From the NCBI RefSeq assembly GCF_030532265.1, contig NZ_JAUNLM010000009.1, forward strand, positions 1-59,291: a DNA stretch of 59,291 bases, written 5' to 3'. This stretch comes from Clostridium sp. (GTDB lineage Bacteria; Bacillota; Clostridia; Clostridiales; Clostridiaceae). Position numbers and translations under genes: made by a program. The stretch's first letter is position 1, and each line of letters starts with the position of its first letter. Positions 29,996 to 38,772 of the stretch are shown here, piece by piece. The notes beneath the pieces were generated by a model. That model had not been told where the DNA came from and ran no database searches. It worked only from the letters and a program-made list of their open reading frames with translations.

Positions 29996-30438
29996 TAAAA
30001 TGTATTAGTAAATACAAATTCTACACTATCTCCATCATGCACATTTATTTTGTCCATAACAGGTGCACTACCTACTTTATAGTCTAAATTTTGTGATGGT
30101 GATTTATATCCATAAGTCCACCATGGTCCTTTATTTTTATCTTTTGTTTCTAAACCTTTAAGAGCTAATAAAAATGATCCATATTTACCATTTTCCATCT
30201 TTACTCCTAAAGTTTTTGTATTTTCATTTAAAAAATCAGCTAATGTATTTGCATCAGTTTTAAACTTTTCATTTTCAATAATAGTTTTATTATCTACTGC
30301 ATCTTTTATTGTTACTGTTAAAGTTTTATTTCCTACAGAAGAATTATTTGTAGTTTTATTTATATAACTATAAGCAAATAAACCTACAACAACAATTGCT
30401 ATAGCAATTATAACTTTTGTCCAAAATGATTTTTTCAC
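29995..30438 (-). CDS. Membrane-anchored DUF4430 protein (transcobalamin C-domain-like)
   Basis: A 147-aa protein with an N-terminal uncleaved anchor or signal (about 8-26) and one DUF4430 domain. TLADFLNENTK, MENGKYGSFLLALKGL, GPWWTYGYKSPSQ and VHDGDSVEFVFT follow the family pattern. DUF4430 resembles the C-terminal beta domain of intrinsic factor and transcobalamin. In bacteria it commonly appears beside ECF S-components, suggesting extracellular ligand capture. GTG 30438 follows AGGTGAG. I saw no cobalamin riboswitch in the 270 bases upstream, so cobalamin as ligand remains a guess. Confidence 0.8.
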   Translation of the reverse strand: MKKSFWTKVIIAIAIVVVGLFAYSYINKTTNNSSVGNKTLTVTIKDAVDNKTIIENEKFKTDANTLADFLNENTKTLGVKMENGKYGSFLLALKGLETKDKNKGPWWTYGYKSPSQNLDYKVGSAPVMDKINVHDGDSVEFVFTNTF

Positions 30439-30710
30439 CTTAAACTCACCTTTCTTTTTTATATTGTAATTTTAAATTTAGTACAAACTTAATTATAATA
30501 ATTTTCATACTATATGTAAAATGTTTTTACTTTATTAAATTAAATTTAAATTATATATTATAAATTTAATCAATAAATACTTATATTTTATATTTAAGTT
30601 TAATAGCTAAATTTTATATAAATTATATTTTAAAAAATACTATTTAAGAGTATTTTTAAATTTATATTATAATTGATCTAAATTAAGAATAAACTATATT
30701 CTTTAAAGAT

Positions 30711-31190
30711 TTATTTAATATTTTTAACTATTCCAAAATAACACCCTACAAAAACTCCCATTGAATAAAGATAAAAAATATGGTCACTTTCTAGTGATTT
30801 AAGCTTAACAAGATTTAATATAAAAAACTCCATTAATGCAAAAACTACTGTAAATAAAATTATTTTAAATATATTGTTTACCTCTTTTTGTTCATCTTCT
30901 TCATATTCTTCATAAATAATCTCAATTAAAATTGCTTTTAAAATATTTATAACATAACTCGACAAACATCCAATCCATAATATAGACATACATACTAACC
31001 AAAATAAACCGTTAATAATGATTCTATTAAAATCTAATATTTTGTTTATATTATAATGTCCAAAGTAGCATATAACTCCTATATATATTAATATTACTAA
31101 ATTGAACAAAAGAAAATATTTTTTAAATATCTTATTTCCAAATTTAATCATATTTCTAAAGGATAGTTTGTATTTTCTATTTGACTCCAA
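30711..31190 (-). CDS. Small integral membrane protein, function unknown
   Basis: A 159-aa protein with four predicted helices at about 27-45, 58-85, 108-128 and 138-155. Between helices 2 and 3 is an acidic loop (YEEYEEDEQKE). No family is recognised. The start is probably TTG 31190, five bases after AGGGGGAG. It is transcribed alone. A TATAAT-like box lies upstream on the minus strand near 31222-31227. Confidence 0.6.
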   Translation of the reverse strand: MESNRKYKLSFRNMIKFGNKIFKKYFLLFNLVILIYIGVICYFGHYNINKILDFNRIIINGLFWLVCMSILWIGCLSSYVINILKAILIEIIYEEYEEDEQKEVNNIFKIILFTVVFALMEFFILNLVKLKSLESDHIFYLYSMGVFVGCYFGIVKNIK

Positions 31191-31537
31191 GACTTCTCCC
31201 CCTTAATCTATATGCCTAATTATAACATTTATTTTACATATTTTTTTCAATATAATAATAATTTATAGTGAAATTAAGTATATTTTTAACAAACTCACTT
31301 TCAAATTTTATTTTTATAACATTTTAATTCTCTTTTAATAAATTTTTCTATTTATAATTTTAATAAAATCACTTAATACTTTTTTAAAATAAAAAAGCTA
31401 CTTCCTATCTTAAATAGAAAATAGCCTTTTCTTCTATACACCATTAACAAAAACTTAATTGATGTATATCATAATAAATATTTTATTTTAACAAAAATTT
31501 AATTCATTCAATCTGTTGATATTACTGGCCTTATGCC
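31191..31537. other. 347-bp gap between yebC and the small membrane protein gene
   Basis: It holds the yebC terminator (31391-31426) and, on the minus strand, a TATAAT box near 31222-31227 with TTGAAA about 20 bp upstream. No convincing gene is visible. Confidence 0.6.
31391..31426 (-). terminator. Terminator after yebC
   Basis: GGCTATTTTCTAT pairs (with G-U pairs) with ATAGGAAGTAGC, then six T follow on the minus strand. Confidence 0.75.
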
Positions 31538-32275
31538 CTATTCTTCCCATCCTTCAGGGAATTCAGCATTGTGGTAAACTTCTTGAACATCATCATCATC
31601 CTCAAGTAAGTCAAGCATTTTTTGGAATTTTTTAGCATTATCTTCATCTAATTCTGAAGTTGTATCTGGAATCATTTTAACTCCTGCTTCTAAAAATTCT
31701 ATTCCATTTCCTTCTAAGGCTTCTCTTACTAATCCGAAGTCTTCTGGAGTTGTATAAACTACAAATACTTCATCTTCAGCTTGGAAATCTTCAGCACCAG
31801 CATCTAATGCCATCATCATAACTTCTTCTTCATCTAAATCGCCTTTTTCAATAACGATTTCTCCTTTTTCTTGGAACATGAATCCAACACAGCCTGATGT
31901 ACCCATGTTACCTCCACCTTTAGTAAATGCACTTCTTACATTACCTGCTGATCTATTTTTATTATCTGTTAATGTTTCAACAATTACAGCAACTCCTGAT
32001 GGACCATATCCTTCGTAGACTATTTTTTCAAAATCTACTGATCCTGATTCACCTGATGCTTTTTTTATTGATCTTTGTATAGTATCATTAGGCATATTTG
32101 CTGCCTTTGCTTTTGCTATTACGTCTCTAAGTTTTGCATTAGACTCAGGACTTGGACCACCGCTTTTTACTGCAACCATAATTTCTTTACCGATTTTTGT
32201 GAAAATCTTTCCTCTTTTTGCATCCATTTTGCCCTTTTTAGCTTGGATGTTATGCCATTTTGAGTGTCCTGACAT
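31538..32275 (-). CDS. YebC/PmpR family protein
   Basis: A 245-aa cytosolic protein with the family's [16 protein letters not shown] start, full length and three-domain layout (acidic C-terminus). Some members are DNA-binding regulators; YebC-type proteins have also been implicated in translation of proline-rich stretches. The sequence does not say which applies. The many acidic residues near the end ([14 protein letters not shown]) match family habit. TAAGGAGGAA precedes the ATG. Confidence 0.94.
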   Translation of the reverse strand: MSGHSKWHNIQAKKGKMDAKRGKIFTKIGKEIMVAVKSGGPSPESNAKLRDVIAKAKAANMPNDTIQRSIKKASGESGSVDFEKIVYEGYGPSGVAVIVETLTDNKNRSAGNVRSAFTKGGGNMGTSGCVGFMFQEKGEIVIEKGDLDEEEVMMMALDAGAEDFQAEDEVFVVYTTPEDFGLVREALEGNGIEFLEAGVKMIPDTTSELDEDNAKKFQKMLDLLEDDDDVQEVYHNAEFPEGWEE

Positions 32276-32402
32276 GTCTATTCCTCCTTACATTGTGTTA
32301 AACTATAAATTTATAAATTATACTTTAAAATTATATCATACTAAATTAGTTTTATTCAATATAGTAACCATTTTATAATGCTTATTTATATTTTCTTTAC
32401 AA

Positions 32403-33050
32403 TTAAATAACTTTAAACAATCTATTATTTTCTTTAAAATATATTCCTTCTTCTGCTTTTGATATAATAGCTTTACCATTAGTAGCTTCTGTAACTTCTT
32501 TTTCTATTAAAGGAATTATACTATTTTCTGCATATATATGTAAAATAACTTTATCTGTATATTCTGAGTCCTCTATATACCAGTTATTTTGTCCACAAAG
32601 ATACTGTATTTTTCCTATTAAATCATAATCTATTTCAATAGAAATTTTAAATCCATGTACCTTTTCAACAACTCCAGCTGCAGTAACTGCAATACTTGCC
32701 CCTTTAGTATATGCACGAGTTAATCCCCCTGCACCTAAAAGTATTCCTCCAAAATATCTAGTTACAACTACAGCACAATCTGTTATTCCTTGTTTTTTCA
32801 TAACTTCAAGTATAGGAATTCCAGCTGTTCCTTGTGGCTCTCCATCATCTGAGTATCTTTGTATTCCATAATTTTCTCCAATAACATATGCCCAACAATT
32901 ATGTCTAGCTTGTTTATGCATACTTTTTATTTCATTTACAAAGGCTTTAGCTTCTTCTTCATTTTCTACTCTTTTAGCATATCCTATAAACTCAGACTTT
33001 TTTTCTTCAAATCTATCTTCTCCTCTATCTCTAATAGTTATATATGCCAT
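32403..33050 (-). CDS. YigZ/IMPACT-family protein
   Basis: A 215-aa protein. The N-terminal UPF0029/IMPACT domain, about 1-125, shows ARHNCWAYVIGE, SDDGEPQGTAGIP and VTRYFGGILLGAGGL; a small ferredoxin-like DUF1949 domain covers about 135-200. Eukaryotic IMPACT regulates GCN2; the bacterial function is not settled. Its start overlaps the MocR-type regulator by 13 bases, with AAGGAGG inside that gene, so translation is coupled. It ends a three-gene run with the nucleotidyltransferase and the regulator. Confidence 0.92.
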   Translation of the reverse strand: MAYITIRDRGEDRFEEKKSEFIGYAKRVENEEEAKAFVNEIKSMHKQARHNCWAYVIGENYGIQRYSDDGEPQGTAGIPILEVMKKQGITDCAVVVTRYFGGILLGAGGLTRAYTKGASIAVTAAGVVEKVHGFKISIEIDYDLIGKIQYLCGQNNWYIEDSEYTDKVILHIYAENSIIPLIEKEVTEATNGKAIISKAEEGIYFKENNRLFKVI

Positions 33051-34453
33051 AACCTTAATTCCTCCTTAATTGCTTTAATTCCTTCTTCTATAGATTCACA
33101 ATTTGTCTGTGAAAAGCCTATTCTAAAAAATCCGTCTCCCTCTCTACTATTTCTAAAAAACAAAACCCCAGGAGTAATATAAACATTTTTCTTTTTTAAT
33201 TTTAAAAATAACTCTCTAGAAGAAATTTTCTTATTCTTAATTTCTAAATAATAATTAAGTCCACCTTTAGGTTTATTACAATAAACGTAATCTGAAAGTT
33301 CTTCTTCTATAAGCTTACCCATAATATCATATCTCTTTTTATATTCATTAGATAATTTTTTAATATTTTCTTTCCAATTTTTATTTGCAATATAATATTC
33401 TAAAGCTCTTTGCATTAAAGTTGAAGTTGTAATATCAGTATTTAATTTAGTACTTAAAAACCTCTCCCTAAATCTTTCAGGAACTACCATGTATCCTAGT
33501 CTTATACCAGGTATAAATATTTTTGAGAAACTTTTAATGTATATTACTCTATCATCTTTATCTAAACTTTTAAATGGTGTATATTCAATATCTTCTTCAT
33601 AAACAAGTTCTGATAAATAATCATCTTCTATTATATAGAAATCATATTTTTTAGATAATTCTATTAAACGCTTCTTTTTTTCTAAGCTATATGAAATTCC
33701 TGTTGGATTTTGAAAATAACTCATTGCATAAAATAAAGTTATTTTATTCTTTTTTAAAATTTCCTCAAACAATTCCATATTTATTCCATCTTTTTCTATT
33801 GGAACTTCAAATATATTAGCTCTTCTCCATTTAAAAACTGAAAGAGCACCACCATAAGTTGGTTTTTCAACTATAACATTGTCATTTATATTTATCATTG
33901 CTTTAGATGCTATATCAATTCCCTGTTGTGCACCTGAAACAATTATTATATCTTCAACATTTAACCTATTATTCCAAAATTCTTTATTTATTGTTTCTCT
34001 TAAAGGGTTATACCCTAATGTATTTTGAGAAAGCAAAACTTCTTCTCCGTCTCTATCTAAAACAGTTGTTATTATATCTTTAAAATCTTTTATTGGGAAA
34101 AATACTTCCCTAGTTGTTTCACCAGAGAAATCAACATAATTATCTAAATTACAATTTTTAAGAAATTTAAAAGTATTAGAATAAATTTTCATGAAATTAG
34201 AGTGTAACTCTTTTTTCTTAGCAAAAGTTCCACTCCCTATTTTTTGATATGCAAACCCTTCATTATTTAATTTTTTATATGCATTTACTACGGTAATTTT
34301 ATTTACATTAAGTATTTTTGTAAGTTCTCTAATTGGAGGTAATTTTTCGCCGTCCTTTATATTTCCACTATCTATAAGTTCTTTAAATTTATCTGCTATT
34401 TGAATATACTTAGGTTTATCTTCTAAATAAACTATATCTTTTATGTTTTCCAA
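33038..34453 (-). CDS. MocR-type GntR/aminotransferase transcription regulator
   Basis: A 471-aa fusion of an N-terminal GntR winged helix (about 12-80; KYIQIADKFKELIDSG, KLPPIRELTKILNVNKITVV) and a fold-type I aminotransferase domain (about 110-470). The PLP lysine lies in YIKSFSKIFIPGIRLGY, with earlier DDYLSELVY. MocR proteins use PLP or amino-acid ligands as signals, for example PdxR for pyridoxal synthesis and GabR for GABA. No such pathway gene lies nearby, so the target is unknown. It is 15 bp after the nucleotidyltransferase gene. Confidence 0.9.
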   Translation of the reverse strand: MENIKDIVYLEDKPKYIQIADKFKELIDSGNIKDGEKLPPIRELTKILNVNKITVVNAYKKLNNEGFAYQKIGSGTFAKKKELHSNFMKIYSNTFKFLKNCNLDNYVDFSGETTREVFFPIKDFKDIITTVLDRDGEEVLLSQNTLGYNPLRETINKEFWNNRLNVEDIIIVSGAQQGIDIASKAMININDNVIVEKPTYGGALSVFKWRRANIFEVPIEKDGINMELFEEILKKNKITLFYAMSYFQNPTGISYSLEKKKRLIELSKKYDFYIIEDDYLSELVYEEDIEYTPFKSLDKDDRVIYIKSFSKIFIPGIRLGYMVVPERFRERFLSTKLNTDITTSTLMQRALEYYIANKNWKENIKKLSNEYKKRYDIMGKLIEEELSDYVYCNKPKGGLNYYLEIKNKKISSRELFLKLKKKNVYITPGVLFFRNSREGDGFFRIGFSQTNCESIEEGIKAIKEELRLWHI

Positions 34454-34468
34454 AAAATATCATCACCT

Positions 34469-35365
34469 TTATAAAATACCATAAACATTTTGAGTAAGTA
34501 TTAAATTACCTTTTTTATCATAAACGTTTCTTTTTTTATGTTTTATTATTCCTTGTTCTAAAAGCTTTTTAAGTATTTGTTCAACCTTTATATTATATCC
34601 TACAAGCATTTCATCTTTTTTAATTTCCGTTGAACTTAAATAATCTTTATTACTCTTTAATATATCAATTATAACTTTTGCTGATATAGCTATATGTTTA
34701 TCTATAAAATTTTCTATATAGTTTATTATATAAGATATATCTTCTTTATTCATTTTACCAAATAACTTCTCATCAATAATTCTTTTAAATGAATCATCTA
34801 AATTTATAACCATTCTAATTGCATCTTTACTAACTGTATATCCATTTAAACTTAAATAAAGTTTTGAAAAACTATCTAAACTTCTAACCATAACTTCATA
34901 TGCTGTATACATTCTTCCTAAATTTATATATTTTTTTGCTATCTTTACATCTTTAATTACTTTACTTAAATATTCTAACTTTCCTATTCCTGCATACTCA
35001 TCAATTCCATATATAATTTTATTATATATAACATTTATATCCTTATCTCTTGAAAATACTAACTTTGAAAAACTAAGTATACTTTTTACTATGCCCCTTT
35101 TGCCCTCATTTTCATATGAATACACAAAACTATCTTTGCTTAATAACTTAGTATGCACTGGAATATTATTCACCTCAGAATATACATCTCTCACCTTATT
35201 AAACTCATCTTTATATATAACAAAAAAATCTATATCTGATTCATTCCATATATCTCCTGAAACCATACTTCCAAAAGTAAAAACTGCTATAACATTTTCA
35301 TTACTTTCAAAAGTCTCCATCATAATATTAAATGCTTTTTGATATTCTATTATTATATCTTTCAT
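34469..35365 (-). CDS. Nucleotidyltransferase-domain protein
   Basis: A 298-aa protein with an N-terminal polymerase-beta-like nucleotidyltransferase domain (FTFGSMVSGDIWNESDIDFF; GS-x9-D-x-D, about 28-47). A helical middle and a C-terminal segment that could be a winged helix (VEQILKKLLEQGIIKHKK) follow. The layout recalls aminoglycoside adenylyltransferases and regulatory NTases, but no antibiotic-binding residues are evident. ATG 35365 with GGGGGCGAAG upstream is preferred to an earlier frame from 35422. It is the first gene in the run with the MocR-type regulator. Confidence 0.82.
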   Translation of the reverse strand: MKDIIIEYQKAFNIMMETFESNENVIAVFTFGSMVSGDIWNESDIDFFVIYKDEFNKVRDVYSEVNNIPVHTKLLSKDSFVYSYENEGKRGIVKSILSFSKLVFSRDKDINVIYNKIIYGIDEYAGIGKLEYLSKVIKDVKIAKKYINLGRMYTAYEVMVRSLDSFSKLYLSLNGYTVSKDAIRMVINLDDSFKRIIDEKLFGKMNKEDISYIINYIENFIDKHIAISAKVIIDILKSNKDYLSSTEIKKDEMLVGYNIKVEQILKKLLEQGIIKHKKRNVYDKKGNLILTQNVYGIL

Positions 35366-35448
35366 AAAACTTCGCCCCCACAATTTTATATTGCTATTTT
35401 TATTATAACAAAACTGTTTCATATGTTAAAATATTATTTATAATAAAT

Positions 35449-35485
35449 AAAAATTCCTAGAACAAAAGCTATTCTAGGAATTTTA
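35449..35485 (-). terminator. Terminator after hflX
   Basis: AATTCCTAGAA and its complement around a 9-base loop, with a T run on both strands, directly after the hflX stop. Confidence 0.82.
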
Positions 35486-35491
35486 AAATAA

Positions 35492-37291
35492 TTATTGTAA
35501 TATATTTATCATATAATCTTTAGTTCTATTAAAACTTTCATCATCTACTTCAACTATCATTCTAGTACCTGTTTCTACATATTCTTCTTCTAAAACTCTA
35601 CCACTTCTATGAAGTAACGATTGAATATCTCCTCTATTATAAGGTACTATATACTCTACTTTCTTTAATTTATATGGAAGTTTTTCTTCTATTTCTTCTA
35701 ATAAATTATCTAAATTTATTTCTTCTTTAGCTGAAACTTTTATAATGTGGTCATAATAAGAAATTTTTTCTTCTATATTAGCTATTTGTTCTTCTGTTGC
35801 TTTATCTATTTTATTTAAAACTAATATTGTATCTTTATCTATAGATCCAAGTTCTGACAACACTTCTTCAACAGCTTTTATTTGCTCTAAAGCATCATCA
35901 CTTGAAGCATCTACAACATGACATAAAAGATCTGAGTAAATAACTTCTTCTAAGGTTGACTTAAATGCTTCTACTAAATCATGAGGAAGCTTTCTTACAA
36001 ATCCTACTGTATCAGTTAAAGTTATAAGACCTTTATTTTTAAGTATAATTGCTCTAGTTGTTATATCTAAAGTAGCAAAAAGCATATCTGCTTCAAAAAC
36101 CTCTTCTTTATTTCTATTATCTTTTGATGCAGCTATTTTACATAGAGCATTTCTAAGTGTTGACTTACCTGCATTTGTATAACCAACTAAAGATACTTTA
36201 GGTATGCTTTCTTTATTTCTTTTCTCTCTTTGAACTTCTCTTGTTTTCTTTATTTTTTTAAGTTCTCTATTTAAGTCATATATAGTTTCTCTTATATGTC
36301 TTCTATCTGTTTCTAATTTCTTTTCTCCAGGTCCCCTAGTACCAATACCACCACCTGTTCTTGAAAGAACTGTACCAAGACCTTGAAGTCTTCCTAATCT
36401 GTATTTAAGCTGAGCAAGCTCTACTTGTATTTTAGCTTCTTTACTTTTTGCTCTTCTTGCAAATATTTCAAGTATTAATGTAGTTCTATCAATTACCTTA
36501 GCCCCAATTGCATTTTCAAGATTTCTAACTTGTGAACCTGATAATTCATCATCAAATATAATAACATTAGCTCTTTCTGTTTGTCTTAAATGAGCAATTT
36601 CAAGAACTTTTCCTCTACCTATAAAAAATGCTGGATCTATTTTATTTCTACCTTGATATACTTTTGTAAGAACTGGTATGTCACAAGCTTTAGTAAGTTC
36701 TGCTAATTCATCTAAGCTTTCTCTAGTATCTGATCCTACTAATATAGCTTTTTCTTCATCATTTTCTATAACATCATTTTCTTTTATAAGTTTTTCAACA
36801 TATCTTATTTTATCTAATATATCTATTCTCATTAACTCTTCAATGTTAAGATTATTTTTTTCTTCATATACTAAATCTTTATCTAATACCATTAAATTTG
36901 CTATTGAAAAATCAACAATTTCACCATTATTTATTCCAATTGCAACTATTGCATCTAATTTAAGCTTTATAAGAGCCGTTAAATCAAGTGCTGATAAATT
37001 GCTGTATCCATTTGGATGTGTGTGAATAACTCTAACTCCTGAAAGTCTTTTTTCATATATATCTAAAATAGGAAGTTCTACTGATGTTGAATCGCCTATT
37101 GCTACAGATGTAACTTTTCCTTTTCTATCAATAGCAACACTTACTTCTCTCTCTATTTTTGAAGAAACATTAGTAATTATATCTATAATTTCTACATTAC
37201 ATACTTCTTGTTTTTGAGTTTTTATATTATATAAACTGTCTAATTCTGAAAGAATAGAATTCCTTATTCCTTCTGTATTTCCATGTATCAT
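35492..37291 (-). CDS. hflX: GTPase HflX with extra N-terminal JAMM-like domain
   Basis: A 599-aa ribosome-associated GTPase, about 170 residues longer than the usual HflX of about 420. From about 180 on it is ordinary HflX: N-domain with GRGKVLEIA, the TRGPGEKKLE linker, and the GTPase domain with P-loop GYTNAGKST at 370-378, DTVGF at 427-431, NKID and SAKE. HflX splits stalled or hibernating ribosomes. The N-terminal part carries HTHPNGYSNLSALD at 90-103 (His90, His92, Ser100, Asp103) with Glu49 upstream. These are the complete JAMM/MPN+ metal-site residues, as in RadC or JAB proteases. The combined role is unknown. It is transcribed alone. Confidence 0.93.
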   Translation of the reverse strand: MIHGNTEGIRNSILSELDSLYNIKTQKQEVCNVEIIDIITNVSSKIEREVSVAIDRKGKVTSVAIGDSTSVELPILDIYEKRLSGVRVIHTHPNGYSNLSALDLTALIKLKLDAIVAIGINNGEIVDFSIANLMVLDKDLVYEEKNNLNIEELMRIDILDKIRYVEKLIKENDVIENDEEKAILVGSDTRESLDELAELTKACDIPVLTKVYQGRNKIDPAFFIGRGKVLEIAHLRQTERANVIIFDDELSGSQVRNLENAIGAKVIDRTTLILEIFARRAKSKEAKIQVELAQLKYRLGRLQGLGTVLSRTGGGIGTRGPGEKKLETDRRHIRETIYDLNRELKKIKKTREVQREKRNKESIPKVSLVGYTNAGKSTLRNALCKIAASKDNRNKEEVFEADMLFATLDITTRAIILKNKGLITLTDTVGFVRKLPHDLVEAFKSTLEEVIYSDLLCHVVDASSDDALEQIKAVEEVLSELGSIDKDTILVLNKIDKATEEQIANIEEKISYYDHIIKVSAKEEINLDNLLEEIEEKLPYKLKKVEYIVPYNRGDIQSLLHRSGRVLEEEYVETGTRMIVEVDDESFNRTKDYMINILQ

Positions 37292-37458
37292 TAAATCACC
37301 CTTTTTATTATCTATATAATTAATTTTGAATATAATTCTATACTAATAAATACTTATTGTAAACTAAATCAATTAAATTTGCACTTGATTTTTCTTCTAT
37401 AATAAAGTATTTTATTTATTAAGAAATTGATATTTAAAAATACTTGGAGGTTTTATTA

Positions 37459-37986
37459 ATGGATGATAAGAAACGTAATATTTTATTTTCAGAAGAGCAG
37501 ATTCAAAAAAGAATAGCTGAGCTTGGAAAGGTTATAACAGAAGATTATAAAGATAAAAATCTTTATGTTTTATCTTTATTAAGAGGAAGCTTTATATATG
37601 CAGCTGATTTAGTTAGATACATAGATACAAAAGCTAAAATAGGATTTATGACAACTTCAAGCTATGGACATGAAGAAACAAGTTCTGGAACAGTTAAAGT
37701 TGTAAATGATATTCCAGATAATATAGAAGGTTATGATGTTTTAATAGTTGATGATATAGTTGACAGTGGTATAACAATGGATTTCGTTGTAAATCACGCA
37801 AAAAAACTAGGAGCTAAATCAGTTAAAACTTGTGTTCTTCTAGATAAACCTTCAAGAAGAAAAGTTGATATAACTCCTGATTATTGTTGTTTTGAAATAG
37901 AAGATTTATTCGTTGTAGGTTATGGCTTAAATTATGGAGATCATTACAGAAACGTACCTTATGTTTTCAATTGGGAAACTAACTAA
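37459..37986 (+). CDS. hpt: Hypoxanthine phosphoribosyltransferase
   Basis: A 175-aa cytosolic salvage enzyme that converts hypoxanthine (and guanine) plus PRPP to IMP/GMP. The PRPP motif VLIVDDIVDSGITMD is at about 95-109, and the LLRGSFIYAADL and SSYGHEET segments match the family. ATG 37459 lies eight bases after TTGGAGG. The earlier in-frame TTG at 37444 coincides with the ribosome-binding site. It is divergent from hflX. Confidence 0.95.
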   Translation: MDDKKRNILFSEEQIQKRIAELGKVITEDYKDKNLYVLSLLRGSFIYAADLVRYIDTKAKIGFMTTSSYGHEETSSGTVKVVNDIPDNIEGYDVLIVDDIVDSGITMDFVVNHAKKLGAKSVKTCVLLDKPSRRKVDITPDYCCFEIEDLFVVGYGLNYGDHYRNVPYVFNWETN

Positions 37987-37999
37987 AACTATTTTCACT

Positions 38000-38032
38000 A
38001 AAAAGAGACAAGTCAGACTTGTCTCTTTTTTT
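38000..38032. terminator. Bidirectional terminator of hpt and yunB
   Basis: AAAAAGAGACAAGT and its complement form a strong stem around CAG. Seven T follow on the plus strand and a shorter run on the minus. Confidence 0.92.
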
Positions 38033-38672
38033 AATCATTTAATTCTATTGCTGTATCTGGAATTTCACCAACTAATATAGATTCAGATAATGGTATTTGC
38101 GCATCGACATTCATTTCTTTGCTATACATAGGTATTATTATTTTTATTCTTGCTTTTACATTTAAATATATTTTATGTCTAGTTTGATTTATTCCAGCAC
38201 TTTCAAATATAGAATCATAAGATGTTTCTATATTACCAAGTGGTTCCATTTGTATAGTTATCTTAGGGCCTAAATTATAATATATACTTTTATCAGTCAT
38301 CCATCCAAGAGGAACTTCAATTCCTTTAACACCTAGTTGTTCTAATTTTTCATTACATCTAATTGCAATTTTCCCAGATACTTTATTTATAAGCTGAGTA
38401 TTAGATTTAATTAGATTTATTCTATTTTTATCGTCCCTTTCTATAATTACTATATCTTCTGATCCAACTATTTCATCAAAAACGTCCATGCTAACTTCAT
38501 TTATAGCTCTAACAGCTTCTGCTCTCATTAAAGTTTCTGAAATAGCTAATACAGAAGGCATGACTTTTTTATCAAATACTATAACCATAAGATTAAAAAA
38601 TATAAAAATGGTGATACTAACTGCTATAACTGATTTACGCTTGTTTTTTCGTGTTCTTGTATAATATTTCAT
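38031..38672 (-). CDS. yunB: Sporulation protein YunB
   Basis: A 213-aa protein with one N-terminal membrane helix (about 14-33) and the YunB domain. MPSVLAISETLMRAEAVRAINE, GKIAIRCNEKLEQLGV and VPLGWMTDKSIYYNLGPKI match the family. In B. subtilis yunB is a SigE-dependent mother-cell gene needed for normal spores. A matching SigE-like promoter lies upstream at 38712-38739. AAAGGTG precedes ATG 38672. It is divergent from a class A penicillin-binding protein. Confidence 0.9.
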   Translation of the reverse strand: MKYYTRTRKNKRKSVIAVSITIFIFFNLMVIVFDKKVMPSVLAISETLMRAEAVRAINEVSMDVFDEIVGSEDIVIIERDDKNRINLIKSNTQLINKVSGKIAIRCNEKLEQLGVKGIEVPLGWMTDKSIYYNLGPKITIQMEPLGNIETSYDSIFESAGINQTRHKIYLNVKARIKIIIPMYSKEMNVDAQIPLSESILVGEIPDTAIELND

Positions 38673-38711
38673 AAAACACCTTTTTATTGAGTTATTGGTT
38701 TAATAATATTA

Positions 38712-38739
38712 TAATTATGCTATAATGGATAAGAATATT
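38712..38739 (-). promoter_or_regulatory. Candidate SigE promoter of yunB
   Basis: On the minus strand AATATT (38734-38739), 14 bp, then CATAATTA (38712-38719). This fits the SigE pattern KMATATT-N14-15-CATACANT fairly well and agrees with yunB regulation in B. subtilis. It overlaps the plus-strand TATAAT (38721-38726) toward the PBP gene. Confidence 0.55.
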
Positions 38740-38772
38740 ATTTATTAATTTTAAAATAATTGGGAGGATGAG

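Noticed and set aside
30439-30710. Possible cobalamin riboswitch before the DUF4430 gene
   Set aside because: I looked for the conserved B12-box-like sequence and stems and saw only AT-rich sequence.
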